A stretch of DNA of 64,000 nt from Dyella sedimenti. GTDB taxonomy: Bacteria > Pseudomonadota > Gammaproteobacteria > Xanthomonadales > Rhodanobacteraceae. Every line of letters begins with the position of its first letter. Position 1 is the stretch's first letter. The stretch lies in the NCBI RefSeq assembly GCF_022760995.1, contig NZ_JAKWJO010000009.1, positions 62,001 through 126,000 of the forward strand, given 5' to 3'. Shown here in pieces: positions 41,341 through 50,963 of the stretch. A program made the translations under genes and the position numbers. The notes beneath the pieces were generated by a model. The model searched no databases. It was given only the letters and a program-made list of their open reading frames with translations, and was not told the origin of the DNA.

Positions 41341-43632
41341 ATGACTACCGTTACCAACCTGGGCTTTCCCCGCATCGGCCCACGGCGCGAGCTCAAGCAC
41401 GCGCTGGAGGCCTATTGGCGCGGCGAACACGATGCATCGCAGTTGCAGGCCACGGCGCGCGAGCTGCGGCGGCGCCACTGGCAGCTGCAACGCGACGCCG
41501 GCGCCGATGTGGTGCCCTGCAACGACTTCTCGCTGTACGACCACGTGCTCGACACCGCCTTCCTGTTCGACGCCATCCCTGAGCGCTACCGGCCGCTGGT
41601 CGAGGCGGATCCGCTGGCCGGCTACTTCGCGCTGGCGCGCGGCGTGCAGCGCGACGGGCTTGACCTGCACGCGTTGGAAATGACCAAGTGGTTCGACACC
41701 AACTACCACTACCTGGTGCCGGAGCTGCATGCCGGCCAGTCGTTCCGGCTGCGCGGCGACAAGCCGGTGGCGGCATTCCTCGAAGCCCAGGCGCAGGGCT
41801 TCCCGGCGCGGCCGGTGCTACTGGGACCGGTGAGCTTCCTGTTGCTTTCCAAGACGATGGACGGCAGCGACCGCCTGGCCCTGCTCGATCGCCTGCTGCC
41901 GACGTATGCCGAGCTGCTGGGCCGGCTCAAGGCCGCCGGCGCGGAGTGGGTGCAGGTCGACGAGCCCTGCCTCGCGCTCGACCTGGACGACGACGACCAC
42001 GCCGCCTATCGCCGCGCCTACCAGGCGCTCGCCGCGGCGGACCGTCCCCACCTGCTGCTGGCGACCTATTTCGGCGCGCTCGCCGGCAACTTGGCACTGG
42101 CTGCCGGCTTGCCCATCGATGGCCTGCATATCGACCTGGTGCGCGCGCCCGAGCAACTGGATGCCGTGCTGGACAGCCTGGACGACAGCCGGGTGCTGTC
42201 GCTCGGCCTGGTCGATGGCCGCAACGTGTGGCGGTCCGACCTGGACCGGGCGCTCAAGACCCTGCGCCGCGCCCATGAACGCATCGGCGGACGGCGCCTG
42301 CAGATCGCGCCTTCGTGCTCCCTGCTGCACGTGCCGGTCGATGCCGCGGTGGAAGCGGCGCTGCCCGCCGACATCCGCTCCTGGCTGGCCTTCGCCACGC
42401 AGAAGATCGGCGAACTGCGCACACTGGCTGACGCGGCCAAGGGCCTGGTGCAGGCCTTCGACACGCTCGATGCCGCGCGCGAGTTGTGGCAGGCGCGCCG
42501 CCGATCGCCCCGCGTGCATCGGCCGGAGGTGGCCGAGCGGCTGGCGACGCTGAACGCGTCCTCGCTCGCGCGGCAGGCGGCATATCCGCAGCGCCGCCAG
42601 GCGCAGCGGCAGCGCTTCGGCCTGCCGGCCTTCCCCACCACCACCATCGGTTCCTTCCCGCAGACCCACGAGGTGCGCGAGGCCCGCGCCCGCTACAGGT
42701 CGGGCAAGCTCCCGCAGGCGGACTACGATGCCTTTCTCGCCGCCGAGACCGAGCGCTGCGTGCGCTTCCAGGAGGAGATCGGGCTGGACGTGCTGGTGCA
42801 CGGCGAGTTCGAGCGCAATGACATGGTGGAATACTTCGGCGAACAGTTGGACGGCTTCGCCTTCACCCGGCTGGGCTGGGTGCAGAGCTACGGCTCGCGC
42901 TGCGTCAAGCCGCCGATCATCGTTGGCGACGTGCGGCGCCCGGCGCCGATGACGGTGCGCTGGTCGCGCCATGCGCAGGCGCTCACCCCACGGCCGATGA
43001 AGGGCATGCTCACCGGCCCGGTGACCATGCTGCAATGGTCGTTCGTGCGCGATGACCAGCCGCGCTCGGCCACCTGCCGCCAGATCGCGCTGGCCCTGCG
43101 CGACGAGGTGCTCGACCTGGAAGCCGCCGGCATCGGCATCATCCAGATCGACGAGCCGGCCCTGCGCGAAGGCCTGCCGCTGCGCCGCAAGGATTGGGAA
43201 GCCTACCTCGGCTGGGCGGTGGAGTGCTTCCGCCTCACCGCCTCGGGCGTGCGCGACGAGACCCAGATCCACACCCACATGTGCTACTCGGAGTTCAACG
43301 ACATCATCGAGGCGGTGGCGGCGATGGATGCCGACGTGATCTCGATCGAGACCTCGCGTTCACGCATGGAACTGCTCGACGCCTTCGTGAGGTTCCGCTA
43401 TCCCAACGAGATCGGCCCGGGCGTGTACGACATCCACTCGCCGCGCGTGCCCGATGCCGGCGAGATGGTCGACCTGCTGCAAAAGGCGGTGGCGGTGCTC
43501 AAGCCCGAACAGCTATGGGTGAACCCGGACTGCGGACTGAAGACGCGCGGCTGGCCGGAAGTGCGGGCCGCGCTCACCGCGATGGTCGAGGCCGCGCGAC
43601 GCATGCGTACCGGGATGGCCGCCAAGGTCTGA
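41341..43632 (+). CDS. metE: 5-methyltetrahydropteroyltriglutamate--homocysteine methyltransferase (cobalamin-independent methionine synthase)
   Basis: A 763-residue protein (E. coli 753). MetE transfers a methyl group from methyl-tetrahydrofolate triglutamate directly to homocysteine in the cytoplasm. The N-terminal half starts VTNLGFPRIGPRRELK, and the catalytic half has FPTTTIGSFPQT and the zinc ligands: His and Cys in IHTHMCYSEFND, Glu in SIETSRSR and the second Cys in NPDCGLKTRGW. It is controlled by the cobalamin riboswitch immediately upstream and closed by a terminator. Confidence 0.97.
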   Translation: MTTVTNLGFPRIGPRRELKHALEAYWRGEHDASQLQATARELRRRHWQLQRDAGADVVPCNDFSLYDHVLDTAFLFDAIPERYRPLVEADPLAGYFALARGVQRDGLDLHALEMTKWFDTNYHYLVPELHAGQSFRLRGDKPVAAFLEAQAQGFPARPVLLGPVSFLLLSKTMDGSDRLALLDRLLPTYAELLGRLKAAGAEWVQVDEPCLALDLDDDDHAAYRRAYQALAAADRPHLLLATYFGALAGNLALAAGLPIDGLHIDLVRAPEQLDAVLDSLDDSRVLSLGLVDGRNVWRSDLDRALKTLRRAHERIGGRRLQIAPSCSLLHVPVDAAVEAALPADIRSWLAFATQKIGELRTLADAAKGLVQAFDTLDAARELWQARRRSPRVHRPEVAERLATLNASSLARQAAYPQRRQAQRQRFGLPAFPTTTIGSFPQTHEVREARARYRSGKLPQADYDAFLAAETERCVRFQEEIGLDVLVHGEFERNDMVEYFGEQLDGFAFTRLGWVQSYGSRCVKPPIIVGDVRRPAPMTVRWSRHAQALTPRPMKGMLTGPVTMLQWSFVRDDQPRSATCRQIALALRDEVLDLEAAGIGIIQIDEPALREGLPLRRKDWEAYLGWAVECFRLTASGVRDETQIHTHMCYSEFNDIIEAVAAMDADVISIETSRSRMELLDAFVRFRYPNEIGPGVYDIHSPRVPDAGEMVDLLQKAVAVLKPEQLWVNPDCGLKTRGWPEVRAALTAMVEAARRMRTGMAAKV

Positions 43633-43639
43633 AAAAAAA

Positions 43640-43663
43640 CCGCCGCCGGCAACCCGGCGGCGG
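43640..43663. terminator. bidirectional terminator
   Basis: CCGCCGCCGG pairs perfectly with CCGGCGGCGG around CAAC. Eight As precede it on the plus strand, giving a T-tract for transcripts coming from sppA on the minus strand; metE ends 8 bases before on the plus strand. Confidence 0.85.
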
Positions 43664-43690
43664 CTTCATCCACCTCTGGCGCGGCGCGTA

Positions 43691-45556
43691 TCAGCGCGGC
43701 GAGCAGAAGCAGTAGGCGTACACGTTGGGCCGGCCGGCCTGCGCCGTGCGCAGCAGCTTCAGCTCCGGTGCCAGCGTGTCGATGCGTCCCATCCAGGCCG
43801 GCAGGCGCACGCCGTAGGCCTCGGCCACCTGCACCATCGCGCTCTGGTTGAGGTTGACCAGGAACTGCTCGAAACCGCTGAGCGGCTCCTCCACATAGCG
43901 CACCGGATACGTCTTGCCCAGCTTGGCGCGCGTGGCGGCATCGGCAATGGCCTCGCCCAGGCCGCCGAGCTGGTCGACCAGGCCGCGCTCCAGCGCCTGC
44001 TGGCCGGTCCACACGCGGCCCTGCGCGATAGTGTCGATGGCGTCGTACGGCTTGCCGCGCGCCTTGGCTACCTGTCCCACGAAATCGTGGTAGCCCTTGT
44101 CGATGGTGGCCTGGATCACCGTGCCCACCTTGGGATCGAGCGGACGGGTGATGTCGAACGCGCCGGCCAGCGGGCCGGTGGCGACGCCGTCGTTCTTCAC
44201 GCCCAGCTTGTCCAGCGTGCCCGGCACCGTCATCACCAGGCCGAAGATGCCGATGGAGCCGGTGATGGTGTTGGGCTCGGCATAGATGCGGTCGGCATTC
44301 ATGGCGATCCAGTAGCCGCCGCTGGCCGCCACGTTGCCCATCGACACGACCACCGGGATGCCTGCCGCGCGGGTCAGCGCCACCTCGCGGCGGACCTGCT
44401 CGGCGGCATACACCTCGCCACCGGGCGAGTTCACGCGCAACACCAGCGCCTTGGTGCGCTTGTCCTCGCGCGCGCTGCGGATCAGCGCGGCGGTGGAGTC
44501 GCCGCCCACCGAGCCCTGCGGCTGCTTGCCGCCGGAAATCTCGCCCTCGGCCACCACCACCGACACGCCCGGATCAGTGCCGCCGCTCATGTCCGGCAGG
44601 TTGGTGCCGTAGCGCTGCAGGGAGACCTGGCGGAAGCCCTCGCCCTTCTTGCCGGGGGGGACGCCTTCCTTGCGCATCATCGCTTCCAGGTCGGCCGGCG
44701 TCGCCAGGCCATCGACCAGGTGCTCGTCCAGCGAGAGCTGGGCAAGGTCGCCGCTGGTGCCGGCGATCTTCTCCGGCAGGCCATCGATGTCCGCGCGCAG
44801 CGTGGCCGGATCGAGCTTGCGCAGCCTGGCCACTTCGTCGACATAGGTATCCCACAGGCCGCCCATCCAGAAGCTGTCCGCCTCCTTGGCCTCGGGCGAG
44901 GCGTGGTCGAGGATGTACGGCTCGGCCGCGCTCTTGAACTGGCCAACGCGGAACAGGTGCACCTCCACGCCCAGCTTGTCCAGCAGGTCCTTGTAGAACA
45001 GGCGGTAGTTGGCCAGGCCGGTAATCATCACCCCGCCTTGCGGATCGGCCAGGATGCGGTCGGCATGCGCGGCCAGGTAGTACTGGCCCTGGTCGTAGCT
45101 CGGCGCCCACACGATCACCGGCTTGCCGGCGGCGCGGAAGCGGTCCAGCGCCGCGCCCACCTCGCGCAGCGCGGCGAAGCCACCGCCCTCCAGCTCGCCG
45201 GGCTTGAGCAGGATGCGGGTGATGCGCGCGTCCTTGGCCGCCGCGTCGATCGCCGCCACCAGGTCGCGCAGCTGGATCTGCTTGGGCGGGTTGCCCGACA
45301 GCTGGGTCAGCGCGCGCTGCATCGGATCGATGCTGTACTGCTCGACCAGCTCGCCCTTGGGCTGGATCACCAGCACGCTGTCGTTCTGGATGTTGCGCTC
45401 GGCGCGGCTGCCCACGAAACCGGCCAGCACGACCAGCAGCACGATGAACAGCAGGAAGAAGAACACCAGGTTGAGTATCACCAGCCTGACCGCGTTGATG
45501 CCGCGCCCAAGGGTGCGAAGAAAGGCCCAGAAACCGTGGGGGCGGCGCTCCGTCAT
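43691..45556 (-). CDS. sppA: signal peptide peptidase SppA, 67-kDa type
   Basis: A 621-residue serine/lysine protease anchored by an N-terminal helix (residues 24-47) that degrades signal peptides left in the inner membrane. The duplicated crotonase-like fold is complete: the catalytic lysine is in GQFKSAAEP and the catalytic serine in GNVAASGGYWIAM. GAGGAAC precedes the ATG. Length matches the long Gram-negative form. Confidence 0.95.
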   Translation of the reverse strand: MTERRPHGFWAFLRTLGRGINAVRLVILNLVFFFLLFIVLLVVLAGFVGSRAERNIQNDSVLVIQPKGELVEQYSIDPMQRALTQLSGNPPKQIQLRDLVAAIDAAAKDARITRILLKPGELEGGGFAALREVGAALDRFRAAGKPVIVWAPSYDQGQYYLAAHADRILADPQGGVMITGLANYRLFYKDLLDKLGVEVHLFRVGQFKSAAEPYILDHASPEAKEADSFWMGGLWDTYVDEVARLRKLDPATLRADIDGLPEKIAGTSGDLAQLSLDEHLVDGLATPADLEAMMRKEGVPPGKKGEGFRQVSLQRYGTNLPDMSGGTDPGVSVVVAEGEISGGKQPQGSVGGDSTAALIRSAREDKRTKALVLRVNSPGGEVYAAEQVRREVALTRAAGIPVVVSMGNVAASGGYWIAMNADRIYAEPNTITGSIGIFGLVMTVPGTLDKLGVKNDGVATGPLAGAFDITRPLDPKVGTVIQATIDKGYHDFVGQVAKARGKPYDAIDTIAQGRVWTGQQALERGLVDQLGGLGEAIADAATRAKLGKTYPVRYVEEPLSGFEQFLVNLNQSAMVQVAEAYGVRLPAWMGRIDTLAPELKLLRTAQAGRPNVYAYCFCSPR

Positions 45557-45691
45557 GCGTAGTTCCTCAGAAGGTCGGTGACAGCGTAGCGTTTCGCGCG
45601 GTCGGGGTCATGGGCAGGAAGGGGGTGAAGGCGCAACAATCGGGGTTGCCTCGGGTCGACAGCCTTGGCGCCGACTGCCCATCCCCCCGCT

Positions 45692-47044
45692 TCATCCCAG
45701 CTTCCACGCACTCCGCCAGAAGCGCGCGAACAACATCAGCGCCGCCATGGTGAGGCCGGCGACCAGGCCCATCCACATGCCACGCGCGCCCAGGCCCTGG
45801 TGGAAGGCCAGCCACCAACCCACCGGCATGCCCACGCCCCAATAGGCGAACAGGGTAATCACCATCGGCACGCGGGTGTCTTTCAGACCGCGCAGGGCGC
45901 CGTTGGAGGTGACCTGGATGCCGTCGGAGAACTGGAACACGCCGGCCAGCACCATCAGTTGCGCGGCCAGCGCGATCACCGCCGCGTCGTGCGTATACAG
46001 CCGTGCCAGCAGGTGCGGGATGCCCAGCATCAGCGAGGACGAGACGGTCTGCACGCACAGCGCCAGCCCGATGCCGCACATCCCGGCATAGCGCACGCCG
46101 CGCGCATCGCCGCGGCCCACCGCGTTGCCCACGCGCACGGTGATGGCCATGGACAGCCCCAGCGGCACCATGAAGGCCACCGTGGCCACGCTCAGCGCCA
46201 CCTGGTGGCTGGCCACCACCGTCTCGCCCAGCGTCGCGATGGCCAGCGCGACCGCCACGAACAAGCCGCCCTCGGCCAGCAGGGTCACCGCCATGGGGCC
46301 GCCGATCTTGAGCAGTTCCAGCAGCACCTTCGGCTTGGGCCAGGCCAGGCCCTCGCGCAGCCCGAGGTCGCGGTAGGCCGGATGCCTGGCCACGAACCAT
46401 CCGAAGCCCAGCATTTCCAGCCACAGCACGGTGGCGGTGGCGATGCCGCTGCCCAGCGAACCCAGCGCGGGCAAGCCGAGCTTGCCGTACATCAGCACAT
46501 AGCCCAGCGGCGCCAGCACCAGCAGGCCGCCGAAGCTGAAGTACATCGAGGGGCGCGTCATCGACAGGCCCTCGGACAGGCCGCGCAGCGCGAAATAGCT
46601 GGTCAGCGCCGGCCCCGCCCAGCTGATCGCGTGCAGGAAGCGCATCACGTCGCCGCGCAGCGTGGGCACCACGCCGATCCAGTCCAGCACCGGCGTGGCG
46701 TGGCGCACCAGGAACCACATCAGCAGGCCCATGAACCAGGCCAGCCATAGTGCCTGCACGAACACCGCGCCCACCTCGCGGCGCTTGCCCGCGCCGTCGA
46801 GCTGCGCCACCGAGGGCGGCACCGCCATCATCATGCCCAGCCCGCTCACCAGGGCTAGCGCCCAGATGCTCACCGCGGTGGTCACCGCCGCCTGCACGTG
46901 CGCGCTCAGGTGCCCGGCCAGCACCGCGTCGACGAAGTTCGGACCGACCGCGGCCAGCTGCGCGGCGATCAGGGGAAGGGCAAGGCGCACGGTGGCGCCG
47001 ACCTCGCGCGCCACCCTGGCGCGATCGGGGCGTAATGACAACAT
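45692..47044 (-). CDS. MATE-family multidrug efflux transporter (NorM-like)
   Basis: A 450-residue integral membrane protein with twelve predicted helices. RLALPLIAAQLAAVGPNFVDAVLAGHLS at the start, GPLxSYFALRGLSEGLSMTRPSMY in the middle and the repeated half are the MATE signature. It would export cationic compounds using a proton or sodium gradient; substrates are not predictable. CAGGAG precedes the ATG. It lies 135 bases downstream of sppA on the same strand. Confidence 0.93.
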   Translation of the reverse strand: MLSLRPDRARVAREVGATVRLALPLIAAQLAAVGPNFVDAVLAGHLSAHVQAAVTTAVSIWALALVSGLGMMMAVPPSVAQLDGAGKRREVGAVFVQALWLAWFMGLLMWFLVRHATPVLDWIGVVPTLRGDVMRFLHAISWAGPALTSYFALRGLSEGLSMTRPSMYFSFGGLLVLAPLGYVLMYGKLGLPALGSLGSGIATATVLWLEMLGFGWFVARHPAYRDLGLREGLAWPKPKVLLELLKIGGPMAVTLLAEGGLFVAVALAIATLGETVVASHQVALSVATVAFMVPLGLSMAITVRVGNAVGRGDARGVRYAGMCGIGLALCVQTVSSSLMLGIPHLLARLYTHDAAVIALAAQLMVLAGVFQFSDGIQVTSNGALRGLKDTRVPMVITLFAYWGVGMPVGWWLAFHQGLGARGMWMGLVAGLTMAALMLFARFWRSAWKLG

Positions 47045-47157
47045 GGCAGGGCTCCTGGGCCGGGCATTCTAGCGCACCCGCGCTACGCTGCCGGCGGCAC
47101 AGGCCGGCGGCGACGCCTTGTGCCAAGATCGCGAGCCGATCGGTTCGGGGGAGAGGC

Positions 47158-48279
47158 ATGAAGAAGGAAGTGGTGTCGTTCGAGGGCGTGCACTGCGCCA
47201 ATTGCGGCGCGCCCATGCAGGGCGAGTTCTGCCACGAATGCGGGCAATCCATCCACAGCGTGCTGCGCCCCATGCACCACATGGTGGAAGACACGCTGGA
47301 CATGGTGCTGCACATCGACGGCCGCGTGGTCCATACGATCCCGCCGCTGTTCATGCGACCGGGCTTCCTCACCCTGGAATACTTCGCCGGCCGCCGCCAG
47401 CGCTACGTGGCGCCGTTCCGCCTGATGTTCGTGCTGTGCCTGCTGACCTTCTTCGTCTGCCACCTGGCGGTAGACAACCTGCCCTTCATCCACGTCAACG
47501 TGGTCGGCACGGGCAACGGCGACTTCGCCAAGGATGCTACCCCCGAGGCCGTGCGCGCGCACTACCAGCAGCTGACCCAGGCGAGCGACGAGCAGCTTGC
47601 CGGCCATGCGCTGCATGGCGACGAACGCGCCGAACAGCTGGCGGCGCGCCGCAACCAGGCCAACCATCGCCTGGTCCAGCTCGGCGCATCGCCGCTGGAC
47701 CGGCATGGCGAAACCGAGAATGACTTTCAGGGCATGGAGCAGCCCATCCATGTCGGCTGGCTGCCGGACGGCGTCAACGCCTCGCTCAACCGCACGGCGC
47801 GGCACATGGTCTCCAACCTGAAGCAGGCGAGCGAGGACGGGGACCGGGGCAGCGAGGCCCGCGAGCACCTGGTCGCCGCTACCTTCGGCGTGCTGCCGCA
47901 GACCATGTTCGTGGTGATGCCGCTGTTCGCGCTGCTGCTGAAGATCGTCTACCTGTTCAAGCGCCGCCTCTATATGGAGCACCTGATCGTGGCGCTGCAC
48001 AGCCATGCCTTCCTGTTCCTGGCGCTGATGCTGGGCGTGCTTCTGGGCGGGCTGCGCGCCTGGCTGGCGCCGCACGCGGCCTGGCTACGGCCGCCGTTGT
48101 CGCTGGCGATCTGGGCGCTGGCGATCTGGATGCCGCTGTACCTGCTGCTGATGCAGAAACGGATCTATCGCCAGGGCTGGTTGATGACTACGCTGAAGTA
48201 CCTGTTCGTCGGCTGGTGCTACGTGTTCCTGATGACCATCGCGCTAGTCGCCGCCGTGGCGCTGGGGCTTACCCGCTAG
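47158..48279 (+). CDS. DUF3667 domain-containing membrane protein
   Basis: A 373-residue protein with an N-terminal zinc-ribbon (CANCGAPMQGEFCHECGQ, two CxxC pairs), a middle region and a C-terminal set of four membrane helices. The combination is the DUF3667 family, of unknown function. GGGGGAGAG precedes the ATG. It lies after the divergent MATE gene and before the DnaA-box region upstream of priA. Confidence 0.9.
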   Translation: MKKEVVSFEGVHCANCGAPMQGEFCHECGQSIHSVLRPMHHMVEDTLDMVLHIDGRVVHTIPPLFMRPGFLTLEYFAGRRQRYVAPFRLMFVLCLLTFFVCHLAVDNLPFIHVNVVGTGNGDFAKDATPEAVRAHYQQLTQASDEQLAGHALHGDERAEQLAARRNQANHRLVQLGASPLDRHGETENDFQGMEQPIHVGWLPDGVNASLNRTARHMVSNLKQASEDGDRGSEAREHLVAATFGVLPQTMFVVMPLFALLLKIVYLFKRRLYMEHLIVALHSHAFLFLALMLGVLLGGLRAWLAPHAAWLRPPLSLAIWALAIWMPLYLLLMQKRIYRQGWLMTTLKYLFVGWCYVFLMTIALVAAVALGLTR

Positions 48280-48749
48280 CCTTTCCGGACGGCGTCACTT
48301 CGTGACCTCACTCACACAAATCCTGCACAGCAAGGCCGCCAAACCGGGGGACCGCGGCATTCCGCATCGGGGTTTTGCACAGCGTCATGGACCTGTCAAG
48401 GCAAGTCCCGTGCCGATGGCAGTTGTGTGAACGCCTATCGGCCAAAAAATTTAAGTAATTGATTTAAAAAGGCTATCAAGGCTGGCTAAAACTTGAACAG
48501 CGCGTACGGAAAGCCGTTTTCATGCGCCTTCGGGGCCTTCCTTCAACGCTGCATCCACAGACTTATCCACAGTCACTGTGGATAAAGGCAAAAGCTCCCT
48601 GCTGATAGCCACTTAGCCCCGGTTCCTAGATGACAGGGCAGCAAGCCCCTGCAAGCGACGGACAACCGGCCGTTCGCCCCGGGAAAGCCGCTTCGGCCAA
48701 CCCCGCTCGCGGCGATAGGCCGGTTACACTGGACCGCCACGAGGTCTTC
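48280..48749. other. AT-rich intergenic region upstream of priA
   Basis: No gene is supported. The centre (about 48445-48475) is very AT-rich for this genome (AAAAAATTTAAG, TGATTTAAAAA). It contains the inverted DnaA-box pair at 48563-48585 and a short GTCAC/GTGAC hairpin at 48294-48306. The arrangement suggests a regulatory or DNA-unwinding site. Confidence 0.5.
48563..48585. promoter_or_regulatory. inverted pair of perfect DnaA boxes
   Basis: TTATCCACA at 48563-48571 and its complement TGTGGATAA at 48577-48585 face each other across 5 bases; the extended stem TTATCCACAG / CTGTGGATAA has only TCA between the arms. A weaker GCATCCACA lies at 48551-48559. The pair is 165 bases upstream of the priA start. 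Confidence 0.7.
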
Positions 48750-50918
48750 ATGCCCGCCGTCCTACGCATCGCCCTCCCGGTTCCCCTGCCGACCCTGTTC
48801 GACTACCTGCCGCCCGCCACAGGACCCGTGGCGGCGGGCAGCCGCGTGCTGGTGCCGTTCGGCAAGGGCAAGGCCGTGGGCATCGTGGTGGAGGCCGAGG
48901 CCGAGCCGGCGGTCGGCAGCACCCGCCTCAAGCGCGTGCTGCGCGTGCTGGACGATGCGCCCCTGCTCGATGCCGAGCTGATCGCCACCCTGGCCCGCGC
49001 CGCCGACTACTGGCTGGGCGCGCCGGGCGAGGCCTATGCCAACGCCCTGCCGCTGGCGCTGCGCGAGGACCGCCCCTTGCCGGACCTGCGCGAGGAAGCC
49101 TGGGCACTCACCCCGGCCGGACAAAGCGCCCTCGATGCCGGCAGCCGGCGCGGCGGCAGCCGGGCCTTGCTGGAAGCCCTGGCGCGCGGACCGCAAACCG
49201 CCGAACGGCTGCACGAGCGGCTGCCAGGCTGGCGCGACGCCGCGCGCCGGCTCGACCAGGCAGGACTGATCGAGCGCGCGGAGACCCTCGCCGCCGCGCC
49301 CGCGCCATCCAGCACGGCGCCCGCCTTGAGCACCGAACAGCAACAGGCCGTGGACGCCATCGGCGGCGCCCTGGGCCGTTTCCAGCCGTTCCTGCTCGAC
49401 GGCGTCACCGGCAGCGGCAAGACCGAGGTCTACCTCGCCCTGATCGAGCAGGTGATCGCCCAGGGCCGGCAGGCCCTGCTGCTGGTGCCCGAGATCGGCC
49501 TGGCGCCGCAGACCGTGCGGCGCCTGCGCGAACGCCTGGGCGTGGCGGTGCAGGTGCTGCATTCCAACCTGGCCGAGGGCGACCGCGCGAGCGCCTGGCT
49601 GCGCGCCCGTTCGGGCGAGGCCAAGGTGATCCTGGGCACTCGCTCGGCGGTGTTCACCCCGTTGCCGCAGGCCGGCCTGATCGTGGTGGACGAGGAACAC
49701 GACAGCGCTTACAAGCAGCAGGAGGGCTTCCGCTATCACGCGCGCGACCTCGCCCTGCTGCGCGCCCGCGCGCTGGGCGTGCCGGTGGTGCTGGGCTCGG
49801 CCACGCCCTCGCTGGAGACCCTGGCCAACGTGCAGTCCGGCCGCTACCAGGCCCTGCACTTGCGCGCGCGTCCAGGCGCGCTCCGTCCGCCCCAGGTGCA
49901 AATCGTGGACATGCGGGCGCAACGCCTGGACCATGGCCTGTCGCCCGCGCTGCTGGCTGCGGTGGCCGATACCGTGGCGCGCGGCGAGCAGGCGCTGGTG
50001 TTCCGCAACCGCCGTGGCTATGCGCCAGTGCTGTTGTGCCATGGCTGCGGCTGGCACGCCGAGTGCCCGCGCTGCGAACACCCGATGACCCTGCACGCCG
50101 GCCGCCGCCAGCTGATCTGCCATCACTGCGACTACAGCGCGCGCGTGCCTCTGCAATGCCCCGCCTGTGGCGCGCCGGAACTCAAGCCGCAGGGCCAGGG
50201 CACCGAACGCCTGGAGGAAGCCCTGGCCGCGCGCTTCCCCGAGGTGCCGGTGCTGCGCATCGACCGCGAAACCACCCGCCGCCGCGATGCCTTCGAGCAC
50301 CTGCTCGACGGCCTGCGCGACGACCGCGCGGCAATCCTGGTGGGCACGCAGATGCTGGCCAAGGGCCACGACCTGCCCAATCTCACCCTGGTCGCCATCG
50401 TGGGCGTGGACGAGGGCCTGCACAGCGTGGACTTCCGCGCCAGCGAGCGGCTCGCGCAGCTGGTGGTACAGGTGGCCGGCCGTGCTGGCCGCGCCGCCAA
50501 ACCGGGCCGTGTGCTGCTGCAGACCCACCATCCCGACCATCCGCTGCTGCGCCAGTTGCTGGCCCAGGGCTACGCCGCGGCCGCCACCGCCCTGCTGGAG
50601 GAACGCCGCAGCCTGCAGTTGCCGCCCTACGGCCACCAGGTGCTGCTGCGCGCTGATGCCCACCAGCGCGAGCACGTGGATGCCTTTCTTGCCGAGGCCG
50701 CGAGCGGACTGGCCGGGGCGCCCGTGCGGCTCGCCGGACCGATGCCGGCGCCGATGCCGCTGCGCGCCGGCCGCCATCGCGGCCAACTGTTGATCGAGGC
50801 CGACAGCCGCGCCGTGCTCCACGCCGCGCTGCGACCGTGGTTCCGTACCTTGTCCACGCTGCCCCCGGCGCGGCGCGTGCGCTGGTCGCTCGACGTCGAT
50901 CCCATCGATCTCTACTGA
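48750..50918 (+). CDS. priA: primosomal protein N' (PriA helicase)
   Basis: A 722-residue DNA helicase (E. coli 732) that restarts collapsed replication forks. In order: the N-terminal 3'-DNA-end-binding domain (LRIALPVPLPTLFDYLPP), Walker A GVTGSGKTEVY, DEEH in VVDEEHDSAYKQQEGF, the zinc-binding cysteine cluster (CHGCGWHAECPRCEHP and CHHCDYS, CPACG) and the C-terminal helicase motifs GTQMLAKGHDLPN and QVAGRAGR. GAGG five bases upstream fixes ATG 48750. The region upstream carries DnaA boxes, suggesting coupling to replication. Confidence 0.96.
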   Translation: MPAVLRIALPVPLPTLFDYLPPATGPVAAGSRVLVPFGKGKAVGIVVEAEAEPAVGSTRLKRVLRVLDDAPLLDAELIATLARAADYWLGAPGEAYANALPLALREDRPLPDLREEAWALTPAGQSALDAGSRRGGSRALLEALARGPQTAERLHERLPGWRDAARRLDQAGLIERAETLAAAPAPSSTAPALSTEQQQAVDAIGGALGRFQPFLLDGVTGSGKTEVYLALIEQVIAQGRQALLLVPEIGLAPQTVRRLRERLGVAVQVLHSNLAEGDRASAWLRARSGEAKVILGTRSAVFTPLPQAGLIVVDEEHDSAYKQQEGFRYHARDLALLRARALGVPVVLGSATPSLETLANVQSGRYQALHLRARPGALRPPQVQIVDMRAQRLDHGLSPALLAAVADTVARGEQALVFRNRRGYAPVLLCHGCGWHAECPRCEHPMTLHAGRRQLICHHCDYSARVPLQCPACGAPELKPQGQGTERLEEALAARFPEVPVLRIDRETTRRRDAFEHLLDGLRDDRAAILVGTQMLAKGHDLPNLTLVAIVGVDEGLHSVDFRASERLAQLVVQVAGRAGRAAKPGRVLLQTHHPDHPLLRQLLAQGYAAAATALLEERRSLQLPPYGHQVLLRADAHQREHVDAFLAEAASGLAGAPVRLAGPMPAPMPLRAGRHRGQLLIEADSRAVLHAALRPWFRTLSTLPPARRVRWSLDVDPIDLY

Positions 50919-50963
50919 ACCGATCCGCCACCGCGCCGTCGCCCTTGCCCCGCGACGGATAGC

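Noticed and set aside
38296..48585. Chromosomal replication origin
   Set aside because: DnaA-box clusters are real, but dnaA, dnaN, rpmH or gidA, which flank oriC in this group, are not present.
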